Assembly: GCA_050944855.1 (NCBI GenBank)
Contig: JBMNRU010000002.1
Span: forward strand, 124,001-188,000
Source: Lactonifactor sp050944855
GTDB lineage: Bacteria; Bacillota; Clostridia; Lachnospirales; Lachnospiraceae
Direction of reading: 5' to 3'
DNA length: 64,000 nt
Positions 42,016-51,600 of this stretch are shown here, one piece after another. Each line of letters opens with the position of its first letter. Position 1 is the first letter of the stretch. A model generated the notes under the pieces. The model had not been told where the DNA came from. It made no database searches and saw nothing but the letters and a program-made list of their open reading frames with translations. Made by a program: the position numbers and the translations under genes.

Positions 42016-44136
42016 TTATTCATCGGACAATCCCGCATCTTCATTGGTAATACCGTCACTTTCCTCTTTATTGCCGCCCATCTGTGTGGTTTCATCCTCT
42101 TCCTCCTCGGGGGGACCCGGCACAGAAGTATCCTCGATCCCATCCTGGGTTTTTGTATCTTCTTCTGTATCTTCTTCTGTATCTTCTTCCCCCTCTTGGG
42201 TTTCCTCTTCAGAAGATACATCATTTTGTTTCTTTACACCACTGAAGCCATACCAAAGCTCCGTTGTACCTTCCCCCTGATCCGGATAAATGTTCATATA
42301 AGGCAGGATTTCCGATAAAATACCCTGTGCGATATACTGCGGATATTTACTGTCTGCCTGCGCATCTGTATTGGGTTCATCTACAACAACATAAATAGCA
42401 ACCTGCGGATGATCCAACGGAGCAAAACCAATAAAGGATACCAGATATTTTCCGTTCCCTCTTGGTATTTTCTGCGCCGTACCTGTCTTACCGCCCATGG
42501 AATAGCCTGCTACTTTAGCATAACGGCCGGTGCCGCTTTCTACACTCATTCCCATGTATTCCCGCACGGAAGCAGAGATATCAGAGGAAAGGATCTCTTT
42601 CATAACGACAGGTTCTATATTTTTTATGGTTTTCCCCTGATTATCTGTAATTTTAGTTACCAGGTGCGGCTGATAATAGGTGCCGCCGTTAATCGTCGTA
42701 CAGATTGCTGCCATCTCTTGTATCATAGTACAGGTAAAGCCCTGTCCAAAGGATGAGGTGGCCAGTTCCGTTGCATTCATAGTATCTTCCGTATAAATGA
42801 TGCCGGTTCCTTCTCCCGGCAGATCAATGCCGGTTCTGGAGCCAAAGTTAAATGCACTCTGGTACTTTAAGAAATCAGCGGCGCCCATTTTTTTAGATAT
42901 CTGGATCATAGCATCGTTACAGGAATTCTGAATCACTTCTCCCAGCGCCTGGGTCCCATGGGAATCCGGATATACGGCACATTTCATGAACCGGTCTGCG
43001 ACCTGCTGTCCGCCATCACACACAAAACTGTCCGATTCTATGACAGCTCCCGCTTCCAAAGCAGAAGCTACGATCCATGGTTTTACTACAGATCCCGGCT
43101 CAAAAGCGTCCGAAATGCAGTAATTGCGCCACATTTCATTCAACGCTTCCAATGTTGCCTCATCATTCATGGCACGCAGTACTTCTTCTTCATACAGATG
43201 ACTCATATCACGGGGATTATTTAAATCATAGGGATCCGAACTTGCCATTCCCAGAATTTCTCCGTTATTGGGATCCGCCACAATAACCCCTATGTTCTTC
43301 GCGCCGCCGCCCTCATTCGGTCCGCCGGACATTGCCTCGTCAAACGATGCAATATATTTTTCAATAACCTGCTGAATATTGACATCCAGTGAGGTAGTAA
43401 TATTTTTTCCATTTTCCGCTTCGATAATGGTCTGCTCCACATCAGCGTCTTCATTAAAATAACCATACTGACGGCCATTCACCCCATTTAGGGTGCTATT
43501 ATAATACCCTTCCAGACCCCAGTCCGCCGTATTTCCGGCAAAGGTAAACCCGATCACATCACAGGCAAGAGAGTCAAAAGGATAGGTTCTCACATAATCA
43601 TCCTCAAACCAGACTCCCTGTACATTGCTTCTCTTTTTCAGTTCCTCTTTGGAAAGTTCCTCGTCATCCGGAACATTGGCATATTCTTCAAAAGATTTTT
43701 TCTCATCCATGGAAATGCCCTTTGTCAGAATCTGATACTGACTGTTTCTGGTAGTTTCCTGATCCAGTCTTTTCTCAATATCTTCTTTGTCCAGACCCAG
43801 AATCTCTACCAGAGCATCCACAGTTGGTTCCCTGTAATCCTCATGAGAATTTACAACTTTACAGTCTAAAATAACATTATATACTTTATTGCTGGTAGCT
43901 AAAATGGTTCCGTTTCTATCGGTAATATCGCCCCTGCGATACGGTAGGATCTTACTGTCATACTGCTGCTGTGACTGCGTCAGCACTTGTTTTGTGTATT
44001 TATCCCCGCTTTTCGCATTAATATAATTAATGCGCAGGGTTAAACCAACTAAAGCCAGCAGCACCAGACCAAACAGTGCTACTAGCTTTTTTCTCATTCG
44101 GTTATTTAACTTTCTTACTTGTTTTCTTTGTCTCAC
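42016..44136 (-). CDS. pbpB: Division-type class B penicillin-binding protein (FtsI/PbpB-like)
   Basis: This 706-aa protein has a short basic N-terminus, a membrane helix near residues 18-38, a dimerisation domain and a transpeptidase with S349-V-V-K352, SCN in NSCNDAM and K550-T-G552. It would crosslink septal peptidoglycan together with FtsW. After the catalytic domain, from ~620 to the end, runs a strongly acidic, disordered tail with three in-frame EEDT repeats encoded by a 12-bp tandem repeat (42155-42189). It lies 8 bp after ftsL. The hairpin that follows its stop probably ends transcription of mraZ-rsmH-ftsL-pbpB. Confidence 0.9.
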   Translation of the reverse strand: MRQRKQVRKLNNRMRKKLVALFGLVLLALVGLTLRINYINAKSGDKYTKQVLTQSQQQYDSKILPYRRGDITDRNGTILATSNKVYNVILDCKVVNSHEDYREPTVDALVEILGLDKEDIEKRLDQETTRNSQYQILTKGISMDEKKSFEEYANVPDDEELSKEELKKRSNVQGVWFEDDYVRTYPFDSLACDVIGFTFAGNTADWGLEGYYNSTLNGVNGRQYGYFNEDADVEQTIIEAENGKNITTSLDVNIQQVIEKYIASFDEAMSGGPNEGGGAKNIGVIVADPNNGEILGMASSDPYDLNNPRDMSHLYEEEVLRAMNDEATLEALNEMWRNYCISDAFEPGSVVKPWIVASALEAGAVIESDSFVCDGGQQVADRFMKCAVYPDSHGTQALGEVIQNSCNDAMIQISKKMGAADFLKYQSAFNFGSRTGIDLPGEGTGIIYTEDTMNATELATSSFGQGFTCTMIQEMAAICTTINGGTYYQPHLVTKITDNQGKTIKNIEPVVMKEILSSDISASVREYMGMSVESGTGRYAKVAGYSMGGKTGTAQKIPRGNGKYLVSFIGFAPLDHPQVAIYVVVDEPNTDAQADSKYPQYIAQGILSEILPYMNIYPDQGEGTTELWYGFSGVKKQNDVSSEEETQEGEEDTEEDTEEDTKTQDGIEDTSVPGPPEEEEDETTQMGGNKEESDGITNEDAGLSDE

Positions 44137-44144
44137 TCGATCAC

Positions 44145-44651
44145 CTATTCAACCTCAGGTACATCCTGATACTGACGTACATAGCTATTTCCTTTTGTAC
44201 TGTATTGAACTACCTGTTCTTCTGTCGCATAATTCATCCCCAGCTTTGTAATAGCGGTTTCACGGATTTTTTCCAGATCCACGGAAGCCAACACTTCACT
44301 ATAATATACATCATTATCTGCTTTTAATTCACTCAGCTGTGTCTCCAAGGATGCCACCGCTTTCATCTGGGCTGTCATTTCTGCCTTTAACTGCAAATAT
44401 TGTACACATGCAAACAGAGTAGCCGCACAAACTACAGCCAGAAAAACAACATAACCTCTGCTCATCTGCAATGCTCTGGCACGATTTCTTGCTGTTTTTC
44501 TGCTTATCTGACGTCTTCTCTGCCGCCGTATGGTCTCTTCGTACTGCGGCGCTGTCTGCAGTTTTCTTACTGCATTCCCGTCCACATAGGAAGTCCTACC
44601 ATAACGCTCCGTTCTATGATTTACCCTGTTACCCCTTACTGTATTCGCCAT
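44145..44651 (-). CDS. ftsL: Septum-formation protein FtsL-like
   Basis: This 168-aa bitopic protein has a long, very basic cytoplasmic N-terminus (RRQRRRQISRKTARNRARA near residues 42-60), one membrane helix near 66-86 and an extracytoplasmic coiled coil near 87-130 (LETQLSELKADND). FtsL proteins are poorly conserved; assignment rests on topology and its position between rsmH and the division PBP, which is invariant in dcw clusters. It acts in the FtsL-DivIC-DivIB complex. The N-terminal tail is longer than in Bacillus FtsL. Confidence 0.82.
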   Translation of the reverse strand: MANTVRGNRVNHRTERYGRTSYVDGNAVRKLQTAPQYEETIRRQRRRQISRKTARNRARALQMSRGYVVFLAVVCAATLFACVQYLQLKAEMTAQMKAVASLETQLSELKADNDVYYSEVLASVDLEKIRETAITKLGMNYATEEQVVQYSTKGNSYVRQYQDVPEVE

Positions 44652-44668
44652 TTTTTCTCCCCTTCGGC

Positions 44669-45610
44669 TTATACACGTTTCCTTTCAAAGATTCTCAGCT
44701 TTGCACTCTGAGCTCTTCTGTTTTCGCACAATTCCAACTCCCCTGGAACTATCGGTTTTCTTGTAACGACTTTTCCCTTTGACTCTTTTCCACACACACA
44801 TACCGGAAAAGACGGAGGACACGTACAAGGATTCTCGTTTCTTTTAAAGATAGTTTTCACGATACGGTCTTCTAAAGAATGAAATGTAATAATACAGATC
44901 CTTCCCTCATCATTCAGAAGTTCAATCATGTCATCTAACGAATCCCTCAATACGTCAAGCTCCTGATTCAACTCAATGCGAATTGCCTGAAACGTCTGTT
45001 TCGCCGGATGTCCGCCAACTGCTCTGACCTTCATGGGAATCGCCCGTTTAATCACCTCCGTTAACTCCCCGGTTGTGGTGATAGGCTTCTCCTCTCTGGC
45101 CATACAGATATGTTTGGCTATGTTCTTTGCAAATTTATCCTCTCCGTAATCACGGATGATATGAAATAGTTCTGTTTCACTATACGTATTTACGATATCA
45201 CTTGCGGTACGGTCCTGTCTCTGGTCCATACGCATATCAAGCGGTGCATCTTCTCTGTATGAAAATCCTCGTTCTACTTCATCCAGCTGATAGGAGGATA
45301 CTCCTAAATCGAGTACGATTCCATCCACTGATGCAATGCCCCTTTTCTTCAGTTCAGACACCATGTTGCAATAGTTGCTGCGAATAATCGTAACCTGGTC
45401 TTTGTAAGCTTCCAGCCGCTTACTCGCAGCCTCAATTGCCGCACTGTCTTGATCTATGCCTATCAGGCTCCCCTTGGCAGATAACCGCTTACATACCTCA
45501 AGGGCATGTCCGCCTCCTCCTAAAGTTCCGTCCACATAAATTCCATCCGGTTTCACCCTCAAACCGTCAATGGTTTCTTCCAATAACACAGACTTGTGTT
45601 TGAATTCCAT
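44669..45610 (-). CDS. rsmH: 16S rRNA (cytosine1402-N4)-methyltransferase
   Basis: This 313-aa SAM-dependent methyltransferase (formerly MraW) begins FKHKSVLLEETIDGL, with the SAM loop DGTLGGGGHAL near residues 26-36 and DLGVSSYQLDEVERGFSYR near 102-120. An inserted helical domain occupies the middle, and EDRIVKTIFK lies near 257. It methylates C1402 in the ribosomal P site. Second gene of the dcw operon, 31 bp after mraZ, start preceded by AGGAGAGAC. Confidence 0.95.
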   Translation of the reverse strand: MEFKHKSVLLEETIDGLRVKPDGIYVDGTLGGGGHALEVCKRLSAKGSLIGIDQDSAAIEAASKRLEAYKDQVTIIRSNYCNMVSELKKRGIASVDGIVLDLGVSSYQLDEVERGFSYREDAPLDMRMDQRQDRTASDIVNTYSETELFHIIRDYGEDKFAKNIAKHICMAREEKPITTTGELTEVIKRAIPMKVRAVGGHPAKQTFQAIRIELNQELDVLRDSLDDMIELLNDEGRICIITFHSLEDRIVKTIFKRNENPCTCPPSFPVCVCGKESKGKVVTRKPIVPGELELCENRRAQSAKLRIFERKRV

Positions 45611-45641
45611 ACATTGTCTCTCCTGTGTAACGAATTGAAAA

Positions 45642-46073
45642 CTAAATCATCAGACCCATGGACGCCATCCCTTCAGCTATTGCATCCATATTGTCATAAT
45701 TACTGTTTTCCGTCCATTTTTCCTTACTCCAGATCTCAATACGGTCATTAGTACCGCATACGACTACATCTTTGGTCAGGCCAGCAAATTCTCGCAGCGT
45801 TGATGGTACGAGAATCCTCCCTTGCTTGTCCAGTTCACAAAGCGTAGCACCGGATACGAAAAAACGGGTGAAGGTTCTTGCGTTTTTATCATTAAGTGGT
45901 AAAGCTTTCAGCTTTTCTTCTAACTGATGCCATTCTTTCATGGGGTAAATAGATAAACAGCCATCCAAACCACGGGTCAATATAAATTGATCCCCTAATT
46001 CCTCCCTGTATTTAACAGGAATGATCAGACGCCCCTTCGCGTCAATCGTATGGCTATACTCTCCCATGAACAT
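45642..46073 (-). CDS. mraZ: Transcriptional regulator MraZ
   Basis: This 143-aa DNA-binding protein has two AbrB-like MraZ domains, each with the D-x-x-x-R motif (HTIDAKGRLIIPVKYRE near residues 8-24 and CELDKQGRILVPSTLRE near 81-97). MraZ is a ring-shaped regulator of its own dcw operon that binds tandem short repeats near the promoter. I take ATG 46073 (AGAGG nine bases upstream); the frame begins with a GTG at 46082, too close to the site. Four 10-bp-spaced repeats suitable for MraZ lie 90-130 bp upstream. Confidence 0.95.
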   Translation of the reverse strand: MFMGEYSHTIDAKGRLIIPVKYREELGDQFILTRGLDGCLSIYPMKEWHQLEEKLKALPLNDKNARTFTRFFVSGATLCELDKQGRILVPSTLREFAGLTKDVVVCGTNDRIEIWSKEKWTENSNYDNMDAIAEGMASMGLMI

Positions 46074-46163
46074 AATGAACACCCTCTTTCGTAAGATGCA
46101 AGTCTCCCCCTTGCATCCACTTGTGGTTCCTCTCCACTATTATCTGCCACCAAATAGCTTTGA

Positions 46164-46230
46164 GTCACCACCATTCACCACTTTCTACCACTTATGTACC
46201 CATTCTAACCTATGTTTTCTTAAAAAACAA
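46164..46230 (-). promoter_or_regulatory. mraZ/dcw promoter with MraZ operator repeats
   Basis: On the coding strand TTGTTT (46225-46230), a 17-bp spacer and TAGAAT (46202-46207). Immediately downstream are four tandem units at exact 10-bp spacing (ATGGGTACAT, AAGTGGTAGA, AAGTGGTGAA, TGGTGGTGAC; 46164-46203), three sharing GTGGT. MraZ is known to bind such G-rich repeats at 10-bp period, so autoregulation is expected. Confidence 0.75.
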
Positions 46231-46260
46231 GCGGAACGTACGTTCTTAACAAAGATTTAA

Positions 46261-46316
46261 AAAAAGCGTAACAGCGGATTTATACTGAAATTCATCCACT
46301 CTGTTACGCTTTTTTC
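46261..46316. terminator. Bidirectional terminator between lgt and mraZ promoter
   Basis: AAAAAGCGTAACAG (46261-46274) pairs with CTGTTACGCTTTTT (46301-46314), giving a 14-bp stem with A and T tracts on both sides. It ends lgt transcription before the mraZ promoter. The rest of the lgt-mraZ gap holds nothing else recognisable. Confidence 0.85.
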
Positions 46317-46390
46317 TTCCTTTTGACACAAGATATAGTAGTGTCATTTTATCCTTCTACTATATTCGGAAACAAATTTTCTCTGTCCCT

Positions 46391-47284
46391 TTATTTCTCC
46401 TGTTCCGAATTCTGTGAAAAATTTTTTATCCTGTTTTTTATTTTTCTCCTGTTCCCAAAAATCGCCCCACAAGCCACCACCGCCAAAACAGCGGAAAGCA
46501 GCTGGGATACCGGAAGTCCCACCACCGGCAGTAGCAGCTGATCCGTTCGAAGACCCTCGATCCAGAATCGTCCCAGTCCGTAGCCCACCAGATAAAGCAG
46601 GAAAACTTCCCCGTCAAACTTCTTTTTCTTTCTATAAAAAAACAAAACCAGCAGCACGCCCAGATTCCACAGACCTTCATATAAAAAAGTAGGGTGTACC
46701 TGGATATATTCTACTCCGGAGATCATCTCCACATGTTCCCACATAGCAGGGGTAATCTCACTTTTACGAACCGCTGATACCGGAAGCCGCATAGCCAGCA
46801 GGCCATCCGTATACCCGCCAAAGGCTTCCCGGTTAAAAAAGTTTCCCCACCGGCCAATGATCTGCCCGATTACCAGGCCCATGGCCACCGTATCCGCCAT
46901 CAGGGGAAAAGAAACCTTTTTTACACGGCAGAAAATAAAGATGGTAATAGCCCCTGCGATAATACCTCCATAAATGGCCAGGCCGCCATGACGTACATTT
47001 ATGATTTCCCACAGATTATCCTTATAATAATCCCAGGAAAAAATAACATAGTACAAACGTGCTCCCACCAGAGAAGTAAACATGGTAAACACCAGCAGAT
47101 CCAGGTACATATCCCCATTTTGCCCTGTACGGTTTGCTTCCCGCACACAGATGGTAATTCCCACAGCCATGCCCAGGGTAAGCACTATCCCATAATAAGC
47201 AATCTCAAATCCAAATACTGAGAAATTCTTCCCTACATGCTCCAGGAAAATCCCCAAATTCGGAAAACCAATTGACATATCCAT
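46391..47284 (-). CDS. lgt: Prolipoprotein diacylglyceryl transferase
   Basis: This 297-aa integral membrane enzyme adds the diacylglyceryl group to the lipobox Cys of prelipoproteins. It has about seven helices and the signature GQIIGRWGNFFNREAFGG near residues 143-160, including the essential Arg, Asn and Glu. HGGLAIYGGI near 102 and HPTFLYEGLWNLG near 200 are also typical. The C-terminal ~30 residues are a basic tail. It starts 15 bp after ychF with AGGAGATA upstream. Confidence 0.93.
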   Translation of the reverse strand: MDMSIGFPNLGIFLEHVGKNFSVFGFEIAYYGIVLTLGMAVGITICVREANRTGQNGDMYLDLLVFTMFTSLVGARLYYVIFSWDYYKDNLWEIINVRHGGLAIYGGIIAGAITIFIFCRVKKVSFPLMADTVAMGLVIGQIIGRWGNFFNREAFGGYTDGLLAMRLPVSAVRKSEITPAMWEHVEMISGVEYIQVHPTFLYEGLWNLGVLLVLFFYRKKKKFDGEVFLLYLVGYGLGRFWIEGLRTDQLLLPVVGLPVSQLLSAVLAVVACGAIFGNRRKIKNRIKNFSQNSEQEK

Positions 47285-47299
47285 AAATTTTTATATCTC

Positions 47300-48397
47300 C
47301 TATACGTTGAAACGGAACAGGATCACATCTCCGTCCTTTACCACATACTCTTTTCCTTCCATGCGCACCAGCCCTTTTTCTCTAGCGCCCGCATAGGAAC
47401 CGCAGTCCAGAAGATCCTGATAATTCACCACTTCTGCCTTGATAAATCCACGCTCAAAATCTGTATGGATCTTGCCTGCAGCCTGCGGTGCCTTTGTGCC
47501 AATCTTGATCGTCCAGGCACGGGTTTCATCTTCGCCGGATGTAAGAAAGCTCTGCAGTCCCAAAAGCGTATAGCTGGCTGTGATCAGTTTTTCCAGACCG
47601 GATCTGGCAATTCCCAGATCCTCCAGGAACATCTTTTTCTCATCCTCATCCAGCTCAGCGATCTCCTGTTCAATCTGCGCACAGATGACAAACACTTCAC
47701 TGCCCTGTTCTTTGGCCAGTGCGATTACCTGCTGTACAAAATCATTGGAAGCGCCATCATCCGCCAGATCATCTTCTGCCACATTGGCTGCATAAATAAC
47801 CGGTTTATTGGTCAGCAGATTATATCCGGACAGCCATTTTTCTTCGTCTTCATTGTCCACTTCAAAAGTACTGGCTGGATTTCCTGCCTCCAGATGGGCC
47901 TGGATCCGTGTTAAAAGATCCAGTTCCTTTGCTGCCTCTTTATCATTTCTGGCCACCTTGGTGGTCTTTGCCACACGGCGCTCTAAAATTTCCAGATCGG
48001 AAAAAATCAGTTCCAGCTGAATCGTCTCAATATCTCTCACTGGATCAATGGAGCCATCTACATGCACCACATTGGAATCCTCAAAACAACGCACCACATG
48101 TACAATGGCATCTACTTCACGGATATTTGCTAAAAACTGATTTCCCAGACCTTCTCCTTTCGAAGCCCCTTTTACCAGACCCGCAATATCTACAAACTCA
48201 ATCACTGCAGGCGTCACTTTCTTCGATTTGTAAAAATCTCCCAACAGCTGCAGACGCTCATCGGGAACGGCAACAATACCCACATTGGGGTCAATGGTAC
48301 AGAAGGGATAATTAGCAGATTCCGCTCCTGCTTTTGTCAGCGAATTAAACAAAGTACTTTTTCCCACATTGGGAAGTCCTACAATTCCGAGTTTCAT
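47300..48397 (-). CDS. ychF: Redox-regulated ATPase YchF (OLA1 family)
   Basis: This 365-aa Obg-related P-loop NTPase has the P-loop GLPNVGKSTLFN near residues 6-17 and DIAGLVKGASKGEGLGNQFL near 69-88 as switch II/G3. NKPVIYAANV near 204 replaces the usual NKxD specificity motif, explaining the ATP preference known for the family. A C-terminal TGS domain follows (TIKIGTKAPQAAGKIHTDFERG in pieces, ~280-365). It binds ribosomes and takes part in stress responses. Full length, start after AAAGGAG. Confidence 0.94.
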   Translation of the reverse strand: MKLGIVGLPNVGKSTLFNSLTKAGAESANYPFCTIDPNVGIVAVPDERLQLLGDFYKSKKVTPAVIEFVDIAGLVKGASKGEGLGNQFLANIREVDAIVHVVRCFEDSNVVHVDGSIDPVRDIETIQLELIFSDLEILERRVAKTTKVARNDKEAAKELDLLTRIQAHLEAGNPASTFEVDNEDEEKWLSGYNLLTNKPVIYAANVAEDDLADDGASNDFVQQVIALAKEQGSEVFVICAQIEQEIAELDEDEKKMFLEDLGIARSGLEKLITASYTLLGLQSFLTSGEDETRAWTIKIGTKAPQAAGKIHTDFERGFIKAEVVNYQDLLDCGSYAGAREKGLVRMEGKEYVVKDGDVILFRFNV

Positions 48398-48554
48398 GTT
48401 ATCTCAATCTCCTTTAAATTTCATATATTTTACAGGATTTTCACCTTTTGAGTTTTCCCCTAATAAAAGCTGCTTTATAAAAAAGAGCTTAATACCTATG
48501 GTAGTATAACATAGCAAAGACCAAAAGTAAATTATTGGATTATCTGTTAGCAAA

Positions 48555-48584
48555 CAGAGACAGGGAGTGTTATCCCTGTCTCTG
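48555..48584. terminator. Terminator after the surface protein gene
   Basis: A perfect 12-bp stem (CAGAGACAGGGA and TCCCTGTCTCTG) has a 6-nt loop, 24 bp after the stop. A T run occurs on the + strand side and a shorter one on the coding strand. The 210-bp ychF-surface protein gap contains nothing else. Confidence 0.7.
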
Positions 48585-48607
48585 AAAATTTTTCAATTTC
48601 GTTATAA

Positions 48608-51600
48608 TCACTTCTGATGCAGGTGTCTCATCCGTCTGCAAACAAGTACACCACTAAGTGACAATATTGCCAACAGCATCCAGACTGTCATCTGCCATGC
48701 ACCGCTGTCTCCGGTTGGAACTGCTTTTTCCTGATCCACGGTCACTTTTGATCCAAGATAGATCATTTCACTTTGTGTGATTATCGTTTCTTTTACGACA
48801 CTTTCCAAGGCAAGAGATCCGCTCTTTATCTTATATTCCTCTTCGGAGCCCCAATGTCCCGGTTTTCCGTTCTCCAAAGGAGTTCCGCCATGGGCTTCGC
48901 CTACATTTCCGATCTCTTTTCCAATTGCAGACTGGTCTACTACAGCAACAAACTGCACTTCATACGCTTCTTCGCCATAGATATCTCCCACAAAGACTGC
49001 CAGTGTACGGCTGGCGGCATCATAGACCTCCGCGCTCAGCTTGGTCGGCACACCATTGGGATCTACCAAATAGATACTGTCTGTATCCACATTTAATCCC
49101 GCTGGAATCTTATCTAGGATCCTTACGCCTGTCCACACAGAACCGTATTTCGCATTACGGGCCTTCAGACTATATAAGATCTTGTCTTTTACCTGCGCCT
49201 TATTATCTTTACTTGTCTGATTGACAGCTGTTTTAACCAGGGAACTCTCTGGTTCCGGAAGTGGTTTTGCATCCTCTACATCATTTGGCGCTACTTCCTG
49301 GGAACCAGTTACGCCATTATCACCTTTGCCCAAGGCAACATTCGTCAGATCCCACGCGTTTGCATTATCCGGCCGGATAGCATCCTGCGTGATAACGGTT
49401 TGGAATGTTAAAATATAGGTATCTGCAACGGAAAGGGTTCCGATCGGTACGGTAAGTGTCCGTGTTTCAACATCATAGCAGGATGCCGACGGTTTCTTCA
49501 GTTCCGTGCCGTTTTTCTCCAATGTCATACTGTCCGGATCCAATTCCATTCCTGCCGGAATACAATCCTGTAAAACTGCATTTTCCCAGTCACGATATGG
49601 ATAATTATTTTTCGCTGTCAGCGTATAGGTCAGCCGATCGCCTACCAGGTTTTTATCTTTGCGGCTCTCGTTGACTACCGTCTTATCCACAGACGGCTGA
49701 GGATCACCGATTCGCTCCGCACAAACCTCAACAACATAATCTCCGTCAATATTATCTATGACAAATTTACCTGCCTCCAGCAAGTCATCGCGCGCTTCAC
49801 CATTGACCCACACATGGGTAACAATGCTGCCTTCTTCGGCTTTCCAGGCTACTTCATAAGTATCTCCTGCCGTCACTGCACCGTTGCTTGCCGTCATGGA
49901 TACGTCAGCATCACCACGAATATAATTTTTTACTGCATAATGATCTTTGGGCTGCCCGTCTTCGCCTTCATCACTTACACTGTCTTTTACAAAGGTGACA
50001 TGAACACTTTTATTTTCCTGAATATCCTCAAATGGCTGCTCGCCGCTTGTACCTTCTGCAACAAGACTAAAGGCAGCAATATCGGATTCTGTTTTCGGAT
50101 TATAATAAATTTTATTTCCGTTAATGGTTACGTCCAGAACGCTCCATCCCTCGGCAGCTTCCCATTCAACGGTATAATTATCGCCTCTTTGCACGATCCG
50201 GGAATCCGAAACGGTTCCCTGACCTGTCTTTGAGGTATCCACACGCAGCTGTTCACTTTCCGGAACTGTAATCGTTCCCGCCTGTTTTTTTGGCGCCAGC
50301 TGAACAACAACCTGATAATCCTTGCTGATTTCAGGGAGTGTTATCTGTCCTGTCGTCTTATCTACTACAGCGTTGGCAACCGGATTTCCGTCCTGATCCG
50401 TCACAGTTACTGTGTCAATCTCATAGTTATTAGGATCTGCAACAACCACCTGAACCGTATGGTCATCTCCAACACTGACGTCTGCAGAAGGAGTAATGCT
50501 TCCCGGACCTCCAATCAGTTTTGTTGTGATCTGGGCAGTATCCGATACCGCATCTTCTTTCCCCAGTGTTACCTCTACCCGGTGATCTCCCGTCACCTTA
50601 GAAAAGACCACTTTGTTCTCTCCCAGCAGGTCCGCACGTTTCATGCCGTCCACCATAACAGAGGTCACCACATAGCCATCACTCACATTCCAGCTAACGG
50701 TATAGTTCGTCGCTCTTGGGTCCTCTTTTGAGAACCGGACACTTGGAGTAATGCTGCTTTTGGAATCACCCCCGGAAAGCTGAGTGTCTACACTGTAAAA
50801 CTCAGGTTCCTGCAATTCATCTACAAATTCTACCAGTACATAGTGATGCTTATCGATAGCCGGAATGACTAATTCTCCACTCTCATCAGGAAGCTGCATC
50901 ACACCGTCCAGCCATACGGCTTTCACGGAATAACCCTCTTCCGGCACATAGCTGACTGTCACGTCCGTACCTTCCCAATATGGATTGTTGCCATTTTCCG
51001 AAGCAGAAAGCGTAACTTCTCCCTCGCCCCGCTGACCTAACATCACCTTCCAGGTCTTAACCCATTTCGCGTACAGCTTCACTCCTTCTAAGTATTCAGG
51101 CTTATTCAGATCAAAAACCTGATCTGCTGTAATTGCGTCGCCATTGCCGTCTTTATCCTCATACCAGCCCAGGAATTCATATCCTTCCCGAACCGGAGCT
51201 TTGGGAACAAATGCCAGCTTTCCTTCCTGGGACAGAAGGGTCTGTGTATTGTTGTCTGTTCCATCATTATGATAAAAGGTTGCCTTATTCGCACTGACAC
51301 TGACAGGAATCACCAGATCCTGACTGACATTACCTGCGTAGTCCACTGCATAGGCATGAATATAATACTGAACCCCCGGTGTAAGTATGCCCGTCTCGTA
51401 TGTCACTTCATCCTCCGCGCTGGATGCAGACAGTACCTGATTTACCGGCACAGTACTTACTGCTACCGGATTTTTATTGGTATTCACACCGCTTACATAA
51501 TATCCCCGCAATCCGGACAGGGCTGTGCCTTTATAGACCGTTTCATCCTCTGGATCCGTAGCAGCTGTAGACCAGACTTCATCCGGATACTCGATTCCCA

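Noticed and set aside
42030..42240. C-terminal acidic stretch of the division PBP as a separate small gene on the + strand
   Set aside because: The + strand frame there is a shadow of the repetitive GAA/GAT codons and has no ribosome-binding site.
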